Made by a program: the position numbers and the translations under genes. From Methanomicrobiales archaeon (GTDB lineage Archaea; Halobacteriota; Methanomicrobia; Methanomicrobiales; JACTUA01), in assembly GCA_030019205.1 (NCBI GenBank), contig JASEFH010000010.1, positions 24,240 through 88,239 on the forward strand: a stretch of DNA of 64,000 bases, read 5' to 3'. Shown here one piece after another: positions 51,006 through 59,898 of this stretch (within the stretch, counting starts at the first letter, position 1; every line of letters begins with the position of its first letter). The notes below the pieces were generated by a model that saw nothing but the letters and a program-made list of their open reading frames with translations, made no database searches and was not told where the DNA came from.

Positions 51006-53042
51006 ATGACGATGCCAGGACTCGACCAATCCATTGAGAGAGGGAATACAAGCCTCGGTGCGCGCATGGAGTCCGTCCGGGGGCGGCTCGGCTACGAAGG
51101 CACAGCGTACCATCTTCCCATCGCGTATGCCATCACGGGGATGGAGGTAAAAGACGCTGAGGCGGCACGGGAGGCGTACCGGCGCTCGAACAACAACCCC
51201 CTCGTGGCGGCGGAGGCGCTGGTCGCCCGGGATACGGCGGCGCAGGGCGGTCTGCCGGAGCCCTACACCGGTTTTGTTCCGGATACGGCCATCCGCAAAC
51301 TCGGCTACACCCTGGTGGACGGGAGCATCCTGGGGCTGGCCCTGCTCGTGGGCAGACCCGCACGGGTGGACGCGGCGGCCGCCATGTGCCGGGAGCTCCA
51401 GGAGAAGTTCATGCTCACATTCCTCGCCGGCGATATCGTCGCCGGGCTGCAGGCGGCTGGAGTCCGAGTCGGCCTCGACTACCGCCTGGTGCCCCTCGGC
51501 CCGACGCCCCTGCACGGAGTGCACTTTGCAGACATTCTCGCCCGTGTGGCGATGATGTTCGGCGGAGTTCCGCCCGGGGATGCCGGAAGACTGGTCGGCT
51601 ACGCGCAGGAGCGGGCCCGCGCCATCGCGATCGCCTTCTCAGGTCTCTCGGACGAGGATATCGCATTCATCGATGCGCTCCGCATCCTGGGGATCCCCAT
51701 CCTCTCGGTGGACGACTACAGCGGCGGAGCCTGGATACGGAGTGGCGCCGAGGAGGCGGTCCAGCACGGTATGGAGCTGCGGGGGATCAAGGTGAAGGTG
51801 ACCGCCATCCCGATCCCCATGGCCTGCTCCCCCGCGTTCGAGGGAAAAAGCATCCGCAAGGAGGAGATGTACGTGGAGTTCGGCGGGGGGAGATCGCCGG
51901 CGTTCGAGCTCCTGCGGATGCGGCCTGTCGAGGAGATCACGGATGGCCAGGTGACCGTCATCGGCCCGGATATCGACCAGATGCAGGCGGGGTCCGCCGT
52001 CCCCCTGGGCATCATCGTCAATGTGGGCGGCGAGCGGATGCGCAGGGAGTTCGAGCCGGTCCTGGAGCGGCGCATCCACAACTTCGTCAACTACGGCGAG
52101 GGGACCTGGCACGTCGCCCAGCGGAACCTCATCTGGGTGCGGATCTCGAAAGACGTTGTTAAAGGCGGGCTCCGCATGGAGCACCTGGGGAGGCTGATCG
52201 GCGCGAAGTTCAAGATGGACTTCCCCGATCTGCTGGATCGGGTGGAGGTGACCATCATCACCGACCGCGAGAAGGTGCTCGCGGCGATGCAGGAGGCGGA
52301 GACGATCTACGATGCGCGGGACGCCCGCATCCGCGGGATGACGGACGAGGACGTGGACACCTACTACTCCTGCACCCTCTGCCAGACCTTTGCGCCGAAC
52401 CACGTCTGCATCATCACGCCGGAGCGCTCCGCCCTCTGCGGGGCAATCACCTGGCTGGACGGTCGCACCGCCTACGAGATCTCACCCTCCGGCGCGAACC
52501 AGCCGGTGGAGAAGGGGGAGGCGATCGACGCCCTGCGGGGCGAGTACGAGGGAATCAACCGCTTCGTCCGGAAGGCTTCCCACGGGGAGGTCGAGCGCTG
52601 CTCCCTCTACAGCCTCATGGAGTCCCCGATGACCTGTTGCGGCTGCTTCGAGTGCATCGCCGTGGTGCTGCCCGAGGTGAACGGGATCATGGTGGTGAAC
52701 CGGGAGTACACGGGAGAGACACCCTCCGGGATGACGTTCTCCACGCTCGCGGGGACCATCGGCGGCGGCGCCCAGACGCCGGGGTTTGCCGGCATCTCGA
52801 AGGCGTTCATCCTGAGCGACCGCTTCTTCCAGGCCGAAGAGGGTACAAAGCGGCTCGTCTGGATGCCCTCCCAGCTCAAAGCGGAGCTCGCGGACCGCCT
52901 GAAGAAGCGCCTGGAAGAGATCGGTCTGCCCGATCTCTTCGACAGGATCGCGGACGAGACGGTGGCAACCACAATAGAGGAGCTGACGGCGTTCCTTGAG
53001 AAGGTGGATCATCCCGCCCTCTCCATGGAGCCGCTGCTGTGA
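51006..53042 (+). CDS. acsB: Acetyl-CoA synthase, bacterial-type AcsB
   Basis: 678 residues. Makes acetyl-CoA from CO, a methyl group on the corrinoid protein and CoA. The A-cluster is complete: Cys 456, 459, 468, 478, 545 and 547. The spacing equals that of Moorella AcsB (506, 509, 518, 528, 595, 597) with a constant offset of 50. A full N-terminal domain (about 1-260, HLPIAYAITGMEVKDAEAAR) is present. The archaeal CdhC lacks it and has only about 470 residues, so this is the bacterial architecture. ATG with TAAGGAG upstream. First gene of the operon acsB-acsD-acsC-acsV-metE-like-cooC; no CO dehydrogenase gene adjoins. Confidence 0.94.
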   Translation: MTMPGLDQSIERGNTSLGARMESVRGRLGYEGTAYHLPIAYAITGMEVKDAEAAREAYRRSNNNPLVAAEALVARDTAAQGGLPEPYTGFVPDTAIRKLGYTLVDGSILGLALLVGRPARVDAAAAMCRELQEKFMLTFLAGDIVAGLQAAGVRVGLDYRLVPLGPTPLHGVHFADILARVAMMFGGVPPGDAGRLVGYAQERARAIAIAFSGLSDEDIAFIDALRILGIPILSVDDYSGGAWIRSGAEEAVQHGMELRGIKVKVTAIPIPMACSPAFEGKSIRKEEMYVEFGGGRSPAFELLRMRPVEEITDGQVTVIGPDIDQMQAGSAVPLGIIVNVGGERMRREFEPVLERRIHNFVNYGEGTWHVAQRNLIWVRISKDVVKGGLRMEHLGRLIGAKFKMDFPDLLDRVEVTIITDREKVLAAMQEAETIYDARDARIRGMTDEDVDTYYSCTLCQTFAPNHVCIITPERSALCGAITWLDGRTAYEISPSGANQPVEKGEAIDALRGEYEGINRFVRKASHGEVERCSLYSLMESPMTCCGCFECIAVVLPEVNGIMVVNREYTGETPSGMTFSTLAGTIGGGAQTPGFAGISKAFILSDRFFQAEEGTKRLVWMPSQLKAELADRLKKRLEEIGLPDLFDRIADETVATTIEELTAFLEKVDHPALSMEPLL

Positions 53043-54013
53043 GGATGCCTATGGAGTCTGCACAGAAGGAAGAGTGGAGTGGCAGCATCGATCGGGTGAT
53101 CCTGGGGGCGACGAGGGCGGAAGGGGGAACCCGAACGCGATCGTACGCGATCGGCGGGGAGAGCGGTCTCGCCTTCCTCTCGGAGCCGCCCGCGGGGAAT
53201 CCCCTGCCGCTGATCGCGCTCGAGATCTGCGACGATATCGACCTCTGGCCCGCTATCGTAACCGACTACGTGGGCGATACCGCCCGGGATCCGCCCGCCT
53301 GGGCCGCCGCCGCGGAGAAAGAGTACGGCGCCGATCTCGTGCGGCTCTACCTGACCAGCACGCGGCGGCGGGGGTTCGGGGACTTCGCCTCCCTCCGCCG
53401 CACGGTGGAGGCGGTGCTCTCGGCGACGGGGCTTCCCCTGATCATCGAGGGGAGCGACGAGCCCTCCATCGACAGCGAGGTCTTCCGCACCTGCGCCGAG
53501 GCGGGGGAGGGCGAGAGGCTTCTTTTGGGCACCGCGGAGGCGGACCGCTACCGCAGTGTCGCCGCGGCGGCGCTCGCCTACAACCATGCCCTCATCGCCC
53601 AGTCTCCGATCGACATCAACCTGGCGAAGCAGCTGAACATCCTGCTGCGGGAGATCGGGGTGCCCCACGACCGCATCGTGATCGATCCGTATACGGGGGC
53701 GCTCGGCTACGGCTTCGAGTACTCCTACTCGGTCATGGAGCGGATCCGCCATGCCGCCCTGAAGGGTGACGCTGATCTCGCGATGCCGATGATCAGCAGC
53801 GCGATCGACTCGATGAACGTGAAGGAGGTGCGGGAAGCGGCCGACAGGATGGAGATGGCCGTGAACTGGGAGTTCTACACCTGCTTCTCCGCCGCCGTCG
53901 CCGGTGCGGACATCGTCTGCGTCCGCCATCCGGCGACGATTCCACGTCTGAAAGAGAGTTTTGCCGCTCTGCGGGGAGCGTCGGTGCCGAAGGAGGGGGA
54001 GCCATGGCCTTGA
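53039..54013 (+). CDS. acsD: Corrinoid iron-sulfur protein small subunit AcsD/CdhD
   Basis: About 320 residues, a TIM-barrel subunit of the corrinoid Fe-S methyl carrier. Motifs LVRLYLTSTRRRGFGDFASL, PLIIEGSDEPSIDSEVF, DINLAKQLNILL and DRIVIDPYTGALGYGFEYSY are typical. It would carry the methyl group from methyl-tetrahydropterin to AcsB. The first possible start is a GTG overlapping the acsB stop; ATGs at 53045 and 53051 are alternatives. Overlaps acsC by 10 bp. Confidence 0.93.
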   Translation: MRMPMESAQKEEWSGSIDRVILGATRAEGGTRTRSYAIGGESGLAFLSEPPAGNPLPLIALEICDDIDLWPAIVTDYVGDTARDPPAWAAAAEKEYGADLVRLYLTSTRRRGFGDFASLRRTVEAVLSATGLPLIIEGSDEPSIDSEVFRTCAEAGEGERLLLGTAEADRYRSVAAAALAYNHALIAQSPIDINLAKQLNILLREIGVPHDRIVIDPYTGALGYGFEYSYSVMERIRHAALKGDADLAMPMISSAIDSMNVKEVREAADRMEMAVNWEFYTCFSAAVAGADIVCVRHPATIPRLKESFAALRGASVPKEGEPWP

Positions 54014-55332
54014 AAGCGCTCGACATCTACAAGATGCTCCCGAAGAAGAACTGCAAGGAGTGCGGATATCCCACCTGCATGGCCTTCGCCATGAAGATCG
54101 CCTCCGGTAAGGTCGGGATCGAGGACTGTCCATACATTGACGAGGAGACGAAGAGGAGCCTGGGAGCGGTCACACGCCCGCCCATCCAGCGGGTGAAGAT
54201 CGGCGTAGGGGAGCGCTCGATCGTTCTCGGGGAGGAGACGGTAATGTACCGCCACGAGAAGACCTTCTACCATCCCCCCGCTCTGATGTTCCGCATCTCC
54301 GATCTCTGGCCCCGCGATCGGATCCGCTCGGTCCTGGAGCGGGTGGAGAAGGAGATCTACACGCGGATCGGACAGGATCTCTCCATCAACGGCGTGGCTA
54401 TCGCCAACGACAGCCTCTCCCCCGAGCGGTTCGGGGAGACCCTTGCGACCGTCGAAGATCTGGCCAGCCTGCCCGAGGTGCTGATGGCCGACGACCCCGC
54501 GGCCCAGGAGCGGGGCCTGGAGCACTGCGGGGCTTACCGCCCGCTCCTCCACGGCGCGACGGCCGGCACCTACGAGGAGATGTGCCGCCTCGCGATGAAG
54601 TTCGGCTGCCCGCTCTCGGTGCGGGGGGCGACGCTCGAAGAGCTCGCCAATCTTACGCAGAAGTGCGGCGCCCTCGGCGTTGAGAAGCTCGTCCTGGACC
54701 CCGCGCCGGCCACGCTCCAGGACTACCTGCGGGATGCGACCGCCATCCGCAGGAGCGCCCTCGCGCGGACGGCGCCGGCGCTCGGCTACCCCATCTTCCT
54801 GGACGCCTCCGCAACGGGGATCCAGGACGCGGCGATCGCGCTCGGGATCCTCAAGTACGCCTCCGTGATCGTCACCGACCCGCTGGACGCCGCATCCCGC
54901 CTGCCGGCGCTCATCCTCCGCCAGAACATCTACACCGACCCCCAGAAGCCCATCCAGGTCGCCCCGGGCCTCTACCGGGTGAACAACCCCGACGAGAACG
55001 CCCCCGTGCTGCTCACGGTGAACTTCTCGCTCACCTACTTCACGGTGCTCGGCTACCTGGAGAGCGGACGGATCGCCTGCCACCTCCTGGTGGTGGACAC
55101 CGAGGGGATGTCTGTCCTGACCGCCGTCGCCGCCGGGAAACTGAACGAGACGGTGGTCGCCGGGGCGCTGCAGAAGTTCGGTGTCGGGGATGTGGTGAAG
55201 CACCGCACCCTGGTGATACCGGGATACGCCGCACCGCTCTCCGGGCGGATTGAGGATGCCAGCGGATGGAAGGTCGTCGTGGGCCCCAGGGACGCGGCGG
55301 AGATCGCGGAGTTCCTGGAGACGGGGGTGTAG
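54004..55332 (+). CDS. acsC: Corrinoid iron-sulfur protein large subunit AcsC/CdhE
   Basis: 442 residues. The N-terminal [4Fe-4S] domain is LPKKNCKECGYPTCMAFAMK with a fourth cysteine in GIEDCPYI. A TIM barrel follows (VLMADDPAAQERGLEHCG, GATLEELANLTQKCGALGVE), and the C-terminal part carries the cobamide-binding domain (LLTVNFSLTYFTVLGYLESG to VVVGPRDAAEIAEFLE). Directly followed by acsV: its TAG is next to the acsV ATG. With AcsD it forms the methyl carrier used by AcsB and perhaps by the MetE-like enzyme downstream. Confidence 0.94.
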   Translation: MALKALDIYKMLPKKNCKECGYPTCMAFAMKIASGKVGIEDCPYIDEETKRSLGAVTRPPIQRVKIGVGERSIVLGEETVMYRHEKTFYHPPALMFRISDLWPRDRIRSVLERVEKEIYTRIGQDLSINGVAIANDSLSPERFGETLATVEDLASLPEVLMADDPAAQERGLEHCGAYRPLLHGATAGTYEEMCRLAMKFGCPLSVRGATLEELANLTQKCGALGVEKLVLDPAPATLQDYLRDATAIRRSALARTAPALGYPIFLDASATGIQDAAIALGILKYASVIVTDPLDAASRLPALILRQNIYTDPQKPIQVAPGLYRVNNPDENAPVLLTVNFSLTYFTVLGYLESGRIACHLLVVDTEGMSVLTAVAAGKLNETVVAGALQKFGVGDVVKHRTLVIPGYAAPLSGRIEDASGWKVVVGPRDAAEIAEFLETGV

Positions 55333-57252
55333 ATGCCGACGGTCACCTTCCTCCCCAGCTACCGCAAGGTCAGCGTCGAGCGGGGCGCAACCATCCTGGA
55401 CGCCGCCCAGCAGGCCGGACTCAACATGAACGTGGTCTGCGGCGGCAAGGGGAAGTGCGGTAAGTGCATCGTCTACGTGAAAGACGGTTACTTCGCATTA
55501 GACAGGGAGAAGTACGCCATCTTCTTCACCCCCGAGGAGGTGGAGCGGGGGGCGTGCCTGGCGTGCCAGGCGGAGGTCTCGACGGACATGCTGGTGCTGG
55601 TGCCGGACACATCCCTTATCCAGGAGCAGAAGATCCTGGTGGAGAGCCTCTGCCTCCGCACCGGTTTCTGCCCGTCCGTGCGAAAGTACTGCCTGGAGCT
55701 CACCCCGCCCACGCTCGAGGATCCCTCGCCGGACCTGACGCGCCTGCTCTGGGGGATCGAACGGCAGGGGGGGCCGAAGGCGACGAAGATCTTCGCCCCC
55801 CTGGACATGCTCCGCAGCATGTCGCAGCTGCTGCGGAGCAGCGACTGGAAGGTGACGGCGACGGTGGCGATCGTCCCCGGCGGCTACCGCCTGATCAACC
55901 TGGAGAGCGGCAGGACGACAGAGCGCCTCTACGGGGCGGCGGTGGACCTCGGCACCACCACGATCGCCGCCACGATCCGCAGCCTCATCGACGGCTCCGT
56001 CGCCGGCACCGGCTCGACCTACAACCGCCAGATCGGCTGCGGGGAGGATATCCTCTCGCGGGTCAACTACGCGCAGAAGAGCGGGCTCTCCCGCCTGCAG
56101 CAGCTGGCGGCGGAGAGCATCAACATCGCCATCCGCAGCGCGGCGGACAGCGCCGGCATCGACATGGAGGACATCTATGAGGTGGAGATCGCCGGGAACA
56201 CCGTGATGACCCACCTCCTGCTCTCCATCGACCCCTCCTACATGATCGCCGAGCCTTACGTGCCGGTGGTCAGGCGATCGATCTACGCCGCCGCCGGGCG
56301 GCTGGGGATCGCTGTCCACCCCGCCGCCGGCGTCTATACCTTCCCCGCCGTCTCCAACTTCATCGGCGGGGACATCATCGCCGATATCCTCACCTGCGGC
56401 ATGGGCGAGAGCGAGGACGTCTCTCTCCTGATCGACATCGGCACCAACTTCGAGGTCGTCCTCGGGAACAGCGACTGGATGCTCTCCGCCGCCGGCGCCG
56501 CGGGGCCGGCTCTCGAGGGCGGGGAGGTGCTCTTCGGGATGCGGGCAAACCCGGGGGCGATCGAGCGGATCGAGGTCGACCGGGAGACGCTCGACGTCAC
56601 CTACGCGACCATCAACGGCGCCAAACCCCGGGGCCTCTGCGGCTCGGCCCTGATCGACCTTCCCGCCGAACTCCTCCGCGCCTGCGTCATCGACCGCACC
56701 GGCCTGATCGACACCCGGATCGACCACCCGCGGGTGAGGAAGGGGCCGTACTACCCCGAGTTCGTGGTGGCGTTCAAGGAGGAGACCGATGCGGGAAAGG
56801 ACATCGTCGTCACGGAGAACGATATCAAGAACCTGATCATGAGCAAAGCGGCGGTGCTCGCCGCCTGTCTGACTCTGATCGAGGGGGCGGGCATCACGCT
56901 GGCGGATATCCAGCACCTCTACCTCTCGGGGGCGTTCGGCAACTACATCAACAAGCAGAACGCCGTCACGATCGGGCTGATACCGGAGATCCCGCTCGAT
57001 CGGATCCAGAACATCGGCAACGGAGCACTGGAGGGCGCGAACATCGCCCTGATCAACCGGGACCGCCGCCTGGTGCTGGACGAGATCGCGTTCAAGATCG
57101 CCTACATCGAGCTGAACGCCGATCCCTCGTTCATGGACCGCTACACCAGCAGCTGCTTCCTGCCCCACACCGACCTCGCCCTCTTCCCCGGTGTGCAGGC
57201 GATGCTCGAGGCGTGCCGCCTGCGACGGGAGGTGGTGCGACCCCATGGCTGA
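55333..57252 (+). CDS. acsV: Reductive activator of the corrinoid Fe-S protein (AcsV/RACo)
   Basis: 639 residues. The N-terminal [2Fe-2S] ferredoxin domain has NVVCGGKGKCGKCIVYVKDG and a fourth cysteine in ACLACQAEV. A linker follows, then the ASKHA ATPase domain (DUF4445), with GAAVDLGTTTIAATIRSLID, VEIAGNTVMTHLLLSIDP, LIDIGTNFEVVLGNSDW, AAGPALEGGEVLFGMRA and IQHLYLSGAFGNYINKQNA. This protein reduces inactive Co(II) corrinoid at the cost of ATP. The ATG begins right after the acsC stop; the end overlaps the MetE-like gene by 8 bp. Confidence 0.94.
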   Translation: MPTVTFLPSYRKVSVERGATILDAAQQAGLNMNVVCGGKGKCGKCIVYVKDGYFALDREKYAIFFTPEEVERGACLACQAEVSTDMLVLVPDTSLIQEQKILVESLCLRTGFCPSVRKYCLELTPPTLEDPSPDLTRLLWGIERQGGPKATKIFAPLDMLRSMSQLLRSSDWKVTATVAIVPGGYRLINLESGRTTERLYGAAVDLGTTTIAATIRSLIDGSVAGTGSTYNRQIGCGEDILSRVNYAQKSGLSRLQQLAAESINIAIRSAADSAGIDMEDIYEVEIAGNTVMTHLLLSIDPSYMIAEPYVPVVRRSIYAAAGRLGIAVHPAAGVYTFPAVSNFIGGDIIADILTCGMGESEDVSLLIDIGTNFEVVLGNSDWMLSAAGAAGPALEGGEVLFGMRANPGAIERIEVDRETLDVTYATINGAKPRGLCGSALIDLPAELLRACVIDRTGLIDTRIDHPRVRKGPYYPEFVVAFKEETDAGKDIVVTENDIKNLIMSKAAVLAACLTLIEGAGITLADIQHLYLSGAFGNYINKQNAVTIGLIPEIPLDRIQNIGNGALEGANIALINRDRRLVLDEIAFKIAYIELNADPSFMDRYTSSCFLPHTDLALFPGVQAMLEACRLRREVVRPHG

Positions 57253-58279
57253 GAACATATCCCCGCCGAACTCGCTCGCGAGCGGCGTCGGGGCGCTCCC
57301 CCACCGTGACCCACCCGCTGCCTGCGACGCCGTGCTCGCCGCATTCCCCCGCTTCCCCTACGCCCCGACGCTTCCCGGCCGCGGGCTGCTGGAGGGGATC
57401 GTCTTCTCAGAATCCGCCCAGCTCCCCGGTCGGATTCTCCGAGAGGGGCGGCTCTACGTGGACACCCGCCTCGACCACTCCGCTGCGATGGAGCAGGTCT
57501 ACCAGGACTTTGTGGAGGGGGACTACCGCAACTACCCGGCCACCCCGGAGTACAATTCGGGGTTCCACGCGATGCTGGAGCGGGACCTGAAGGACGCACA
57601 GATCCTGAAGTGCCAGGCAACCGGGGCGGTCACCTTCGGGATGCAGGTGACGGACTGCGCCAAACGCCCGCTCTTCTACGACTCCCTCTGGGCCGATATG
57701 CTCGGGAAGCTGATCGCGCTGCGGGCCCGCTGGTACGAGGCGGCGATGCGGGAGCGGACAAGCGTCCCCGAGACCCTGGTCGTGCTGAACGAGCCCTACC
57801 TGGCGGCTCTCGGCTCCTCCGTGGTGCCCATCGACGCCGATGCGGTGGCGGCGGTGTTCCAGGATGCCGCCTCCCTCCTGAAGGGGGGGCTCGGGGTGCA
57901 CTGCTGCTCCAACACCGACTGGGGGTTTTTGATCTCCCTGAGGCCGGCACTGATCTCGTTCGACGCCTACACCACGGCGCGGGAGTTCCTGCTCTACGCC
58001 GACGAGATCGCCGGGTTTCTGGAGGGGGGCGGGGCGATCGCCTGGGGGATCGTGCCCGCGGAATACCAGGTGTTCCGCCAGGAGACCGAGGCGTCGCTCT
58101 ACGAGAGATTCCAGGCGATCCGACAACAGGTCTGCGAGTACGTGGACGACGAACTCTTCTTCTCCCAGTCCCTGATCACGCCGACCTGCGGGATCCGCTT
58201 TGCCGACGAGGAGGGTGCGGAAGCCATCATGCAGATGACGGCGGGGCTCTCGCGCCGGGTGCGGGGGGAGTCGGCATGA
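57245..58279 (+). CDS. Core methionine synthase-like (MetE C-terminal/UROD fold) methyltransferase
   Basis: 344 residues, one MetE/UROD-type TIM barrel without the folate-binding half of MetE. Zinc ligands are apparent in GVHCCSNTDWGF (His, Cys) and in ITPTCGIRFA (Cys). Segments GALPHRDPPAACDAVLAAFP and ILKCQATGAVTFGMQ are typical of core-MetE. The known MesB/MesC families of such proteins occur in organisms with the Wood-Ljungdahl pathway and are predicted to take the methyl group from the corrinoid Fe-S protein. The position inside an acsD-acsC-acsV operon fits this closely. Homocysteine as acceptor is inference; CoM or another thiol is possible. Confidence 0.75.
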   Translation: MAENISPPNSLASGVGALPHRDPPAACDAVLAAFPRFPYAPTLPGRGLLEGIVFSESAQLPGRILREGRLYVDTRLDHSAAMEQVYQDFVEGDYRNYPATPEYNSGFHAMLERDLKDAQILKCQATGAVTFGMQVTDCAKRPLFYDSLWADMLGKLIALRARWYEAAMRERTSVPETLVVLNEPYLAALGSSVVPIDADAVAAVFQDAASLLKGGLGVHCCSNTDWGFLISLRPALISFDAYTTAREFLLYADEIAGFLEGGGAIAWGIVPAEYQVFRQETEASLYERFQAIRQQVCEYVDDELFFSQSLITPTCGIRFADEEGAEAIMQMTAGLSRRVRGESA

Positions 58280-59046
58280 CCCCCCGCCCCTGCCGCATCG
58301 CCGTCTCCGGGAAGGGCGGGACGGGGAAGACCACGATCGCCTCGCTCATCATCGCATCGTTGAAAGACGCCTGCCAGACGCCCATCCTCGCCGTGGATGC
58401 CGATCCCAACGCCAACCTCAACGAAGCGCTGGGTCTGACCGTCCGCGAGACGCTCGGGAGCATGCGGGAGGACGCCTTCACAAAGAGCATCCCCCCCGGC
58501 ATGTCGCGGACCGATTACGTCCGCTACCGCTTCCGCCAGGTGCTCGTCGAGTCCGGGGGCGTCGACCTCCTGGCGATGGGCAGGCCGGAGGGGAGCGGCT
58601 GCTACTGCTTCGCGAACAACCTCCTCCGGGAGTCCATGCAGACGCTGGAGAAGGAGTACCGTTTCGTCGTCGTCGATACCGAAGCCGGCATGGAGCATTT
58701 CAGCCGGGGCACGGTGGGCCGGCCCGACGTCCTGTTGATCGTGAGCGATCCCGGGGTCCGGGGGCTGCGGACGGCGGACCGGATCCGCGAGATCGCCGCC
58801 TCCCTGGGGTTCGCGGAGAGCCGGATGTTCCTGGTCTTCAACCGCTATCGGGAGGATGCCGCAGCCGTACCCTCCGTCCGCCTGCGGCCGATCGCCTGGA
58901 TTCCGGAGGATCCCGCGGTGCTGGAGGCCGATCTCCATGGCATGCCGATCGCCGACATTCCGGCGACGAGCCCCGCCCGGGCTGCGGCGCGGATCTTGAC
59001 CGACACCCTTCTTGAGATCTGCGGTGACCTGACCCCCCGCGAGTGA
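58276..59046 (+). CDS. cooC: CooC-type nickel-insertion ATPase
   Basis: 256 residues of the MinD/CooC group. The deviant Walker A is SGKGGTGKTTIASL, with the signature lysine. Switch regions DADPNANLNEALGL and VVVDTEAGMEHFSRGT are typical, and the CxC metal motif appears in GSGCYCFANN. CooC/AcsF proteins load nickel into CO dehydrogenase or AcsB. In this operon, which lacks the CODH gene, AcsB is the likely client. ATGA overlap with the MetE-like gene; last gene of the operon. Confidence 0.9.
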   Translation: MTPRPCRIAVSGKGGTGKTTIASLIIASLKDACQTPILAVDADPNANLNEALGLTVRETLGSMREDAFTKSIPPGMSRTDYVRYRFRQVLVESGGVDLLAMGRPEGSGCYCFANNLLRESMQTLEKEYRFVVVDTEAGMEHFSRGTVGRPDVLLIVSDPGVRGLRTADRIREIAASLGFAESRMFLVFNRYREDAAAVPSVRLRPIAWIPEDPAVLEADLHGMPIADIPATSPARAAARILTDTLLEICGDLTPRE

Positions 59047-59107
59047 CGGATTAAAAGACGATGGTTCATACGTGCGGATGCCAGAGTCAGGTACAGCATC
59101 CGGCGGG

Positions 59108-59695
59108 ATGCACTGGCGGTGCACGGTGGACCTGTTTGTCTACGACTGGATTCTGCTCCCCGGGCTGATCCTGGCAGCCCGGATCGTCGAGACCTGCCTG
59201 AAGACGGTGCGGCAGGTCTACGTGGCGCGCGGGTTCAAGCGGCTCGCCGCCGGGATCGGAACGGGGGAGATTGCGGTCTGGCTGCTCTCGACCGGGCTCG
59301 TCATCACGCACCTCACCAATATCCCGGGCATCGCCGCCTACATCGCGGGCTATGCCATCGGGACCATGCTCGGGATCGACCTGGAGAACTACCTCCGGGT
59401 CGGGAACGCGGTCGTGCGGATCATCACGCGGAACAGACCCGAGCCGATGATGCTGGAGCTCCGCGAGAGGGGGTTCGGGATCACCCGCCTCGAGGGGAGC
59501 GGCAGTTTCGGTTCGCCGGTCTCCGTCCTGCTCGTGCTCGTGCCGCGGAGCGAACTATCGGAACTGGTCGCCATCCTGAACCGCAACTACCCGGACGCCA
59601 TCTTCACCGTCGAGGATATCCGCACCGTAAAAGAGGATGCCCGCCTGTTCCATCGCGACCAGCACCCGGGCCTGCTCCGCTGGCTCCAGAGATGA
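59108..59695 (+). CDS. UPF0316 (DUF5698/DUF2179) membrane protein
   Basis: 195 residues from the ATG at 59108. Three membrane helices (about 10-95, WILLPGLILAARIVETCLKT, GEIAVWLLSTGLVITHLTNI, AAYIAGYAIGTMLGIDLENY) are followed by a cytoplasmic DUF2179 domain. Starts at 59078 (ATG) and 59072 (GTG) are possible, but a TATA-like GATTAAAAG near 59050 would put transcription start after them. Function unknown; DUF2179 is also found at the end of bacterial YitT-type proteins. 61 bp after cooC, probably a separate transcript. Confidence 0.8.
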   Translation: MHWRCTVDLFVYDWILLPGLILAARIVETCLKTVRQVYVARGFKRLAAGIGTGEIAVWLLSTGLVITHLTNIPGIAAYIAGYAIGTMLGIDLENYLRVGNAVVRIITRNRPEPMMLELRERGFGITRLEGSGSFGSPVSVLLVLVPRSELSELVAILNRNYPDAIFTVEDIRTVKEDARLFHRDQHPGLLRWLQR

Positions 59696-59698
59696 GGC

Positions 59699-59860
59699 CT
59701 ATGCCGCCTCTGCCTCCCGCAGCGGAATCCCGCACACCGGGCATCGCATGGCGCTGCAGGGGACGTTCTTTCCCTTCTCCACGATCCTCTCGCACTGCGG
59801 GCACTGGCAGAGAATCCTGCGGGCCGGCCGTCCCACGCGGCGCCGTTTCCTGGTGACCAT
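59699..59860 (-). CDS. Small zinc-ribbon protein
   Basis: 53 residues: a basic N-terminus MVTRKRRRVGRPARRILCQC leading to C-X-C-P-Q-C and a second pair CSAMRCPVCGIP. Six cysteines allow one zinc ribbon. Probably a nucleic-acid-binding small protein of a methanogen-type family, function unknown. Only 3 bp separate its end from the convergent UPF0316 gene, and it lies 38 bp downstream of the mmp10 gene on the same strand, so it may be co-transcribed with it. Confidence 0.7.
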   Translation of the reverse strand: MVTRKRRRVGRPARRILCQCPQCERIVEKGKNVPCSAMRCPVCGIPLREAEAA

Positions 59861-59898
59861 GAGAGGAGTATGCTGCCCGCCGTTAAAAAGGCTCGCGG

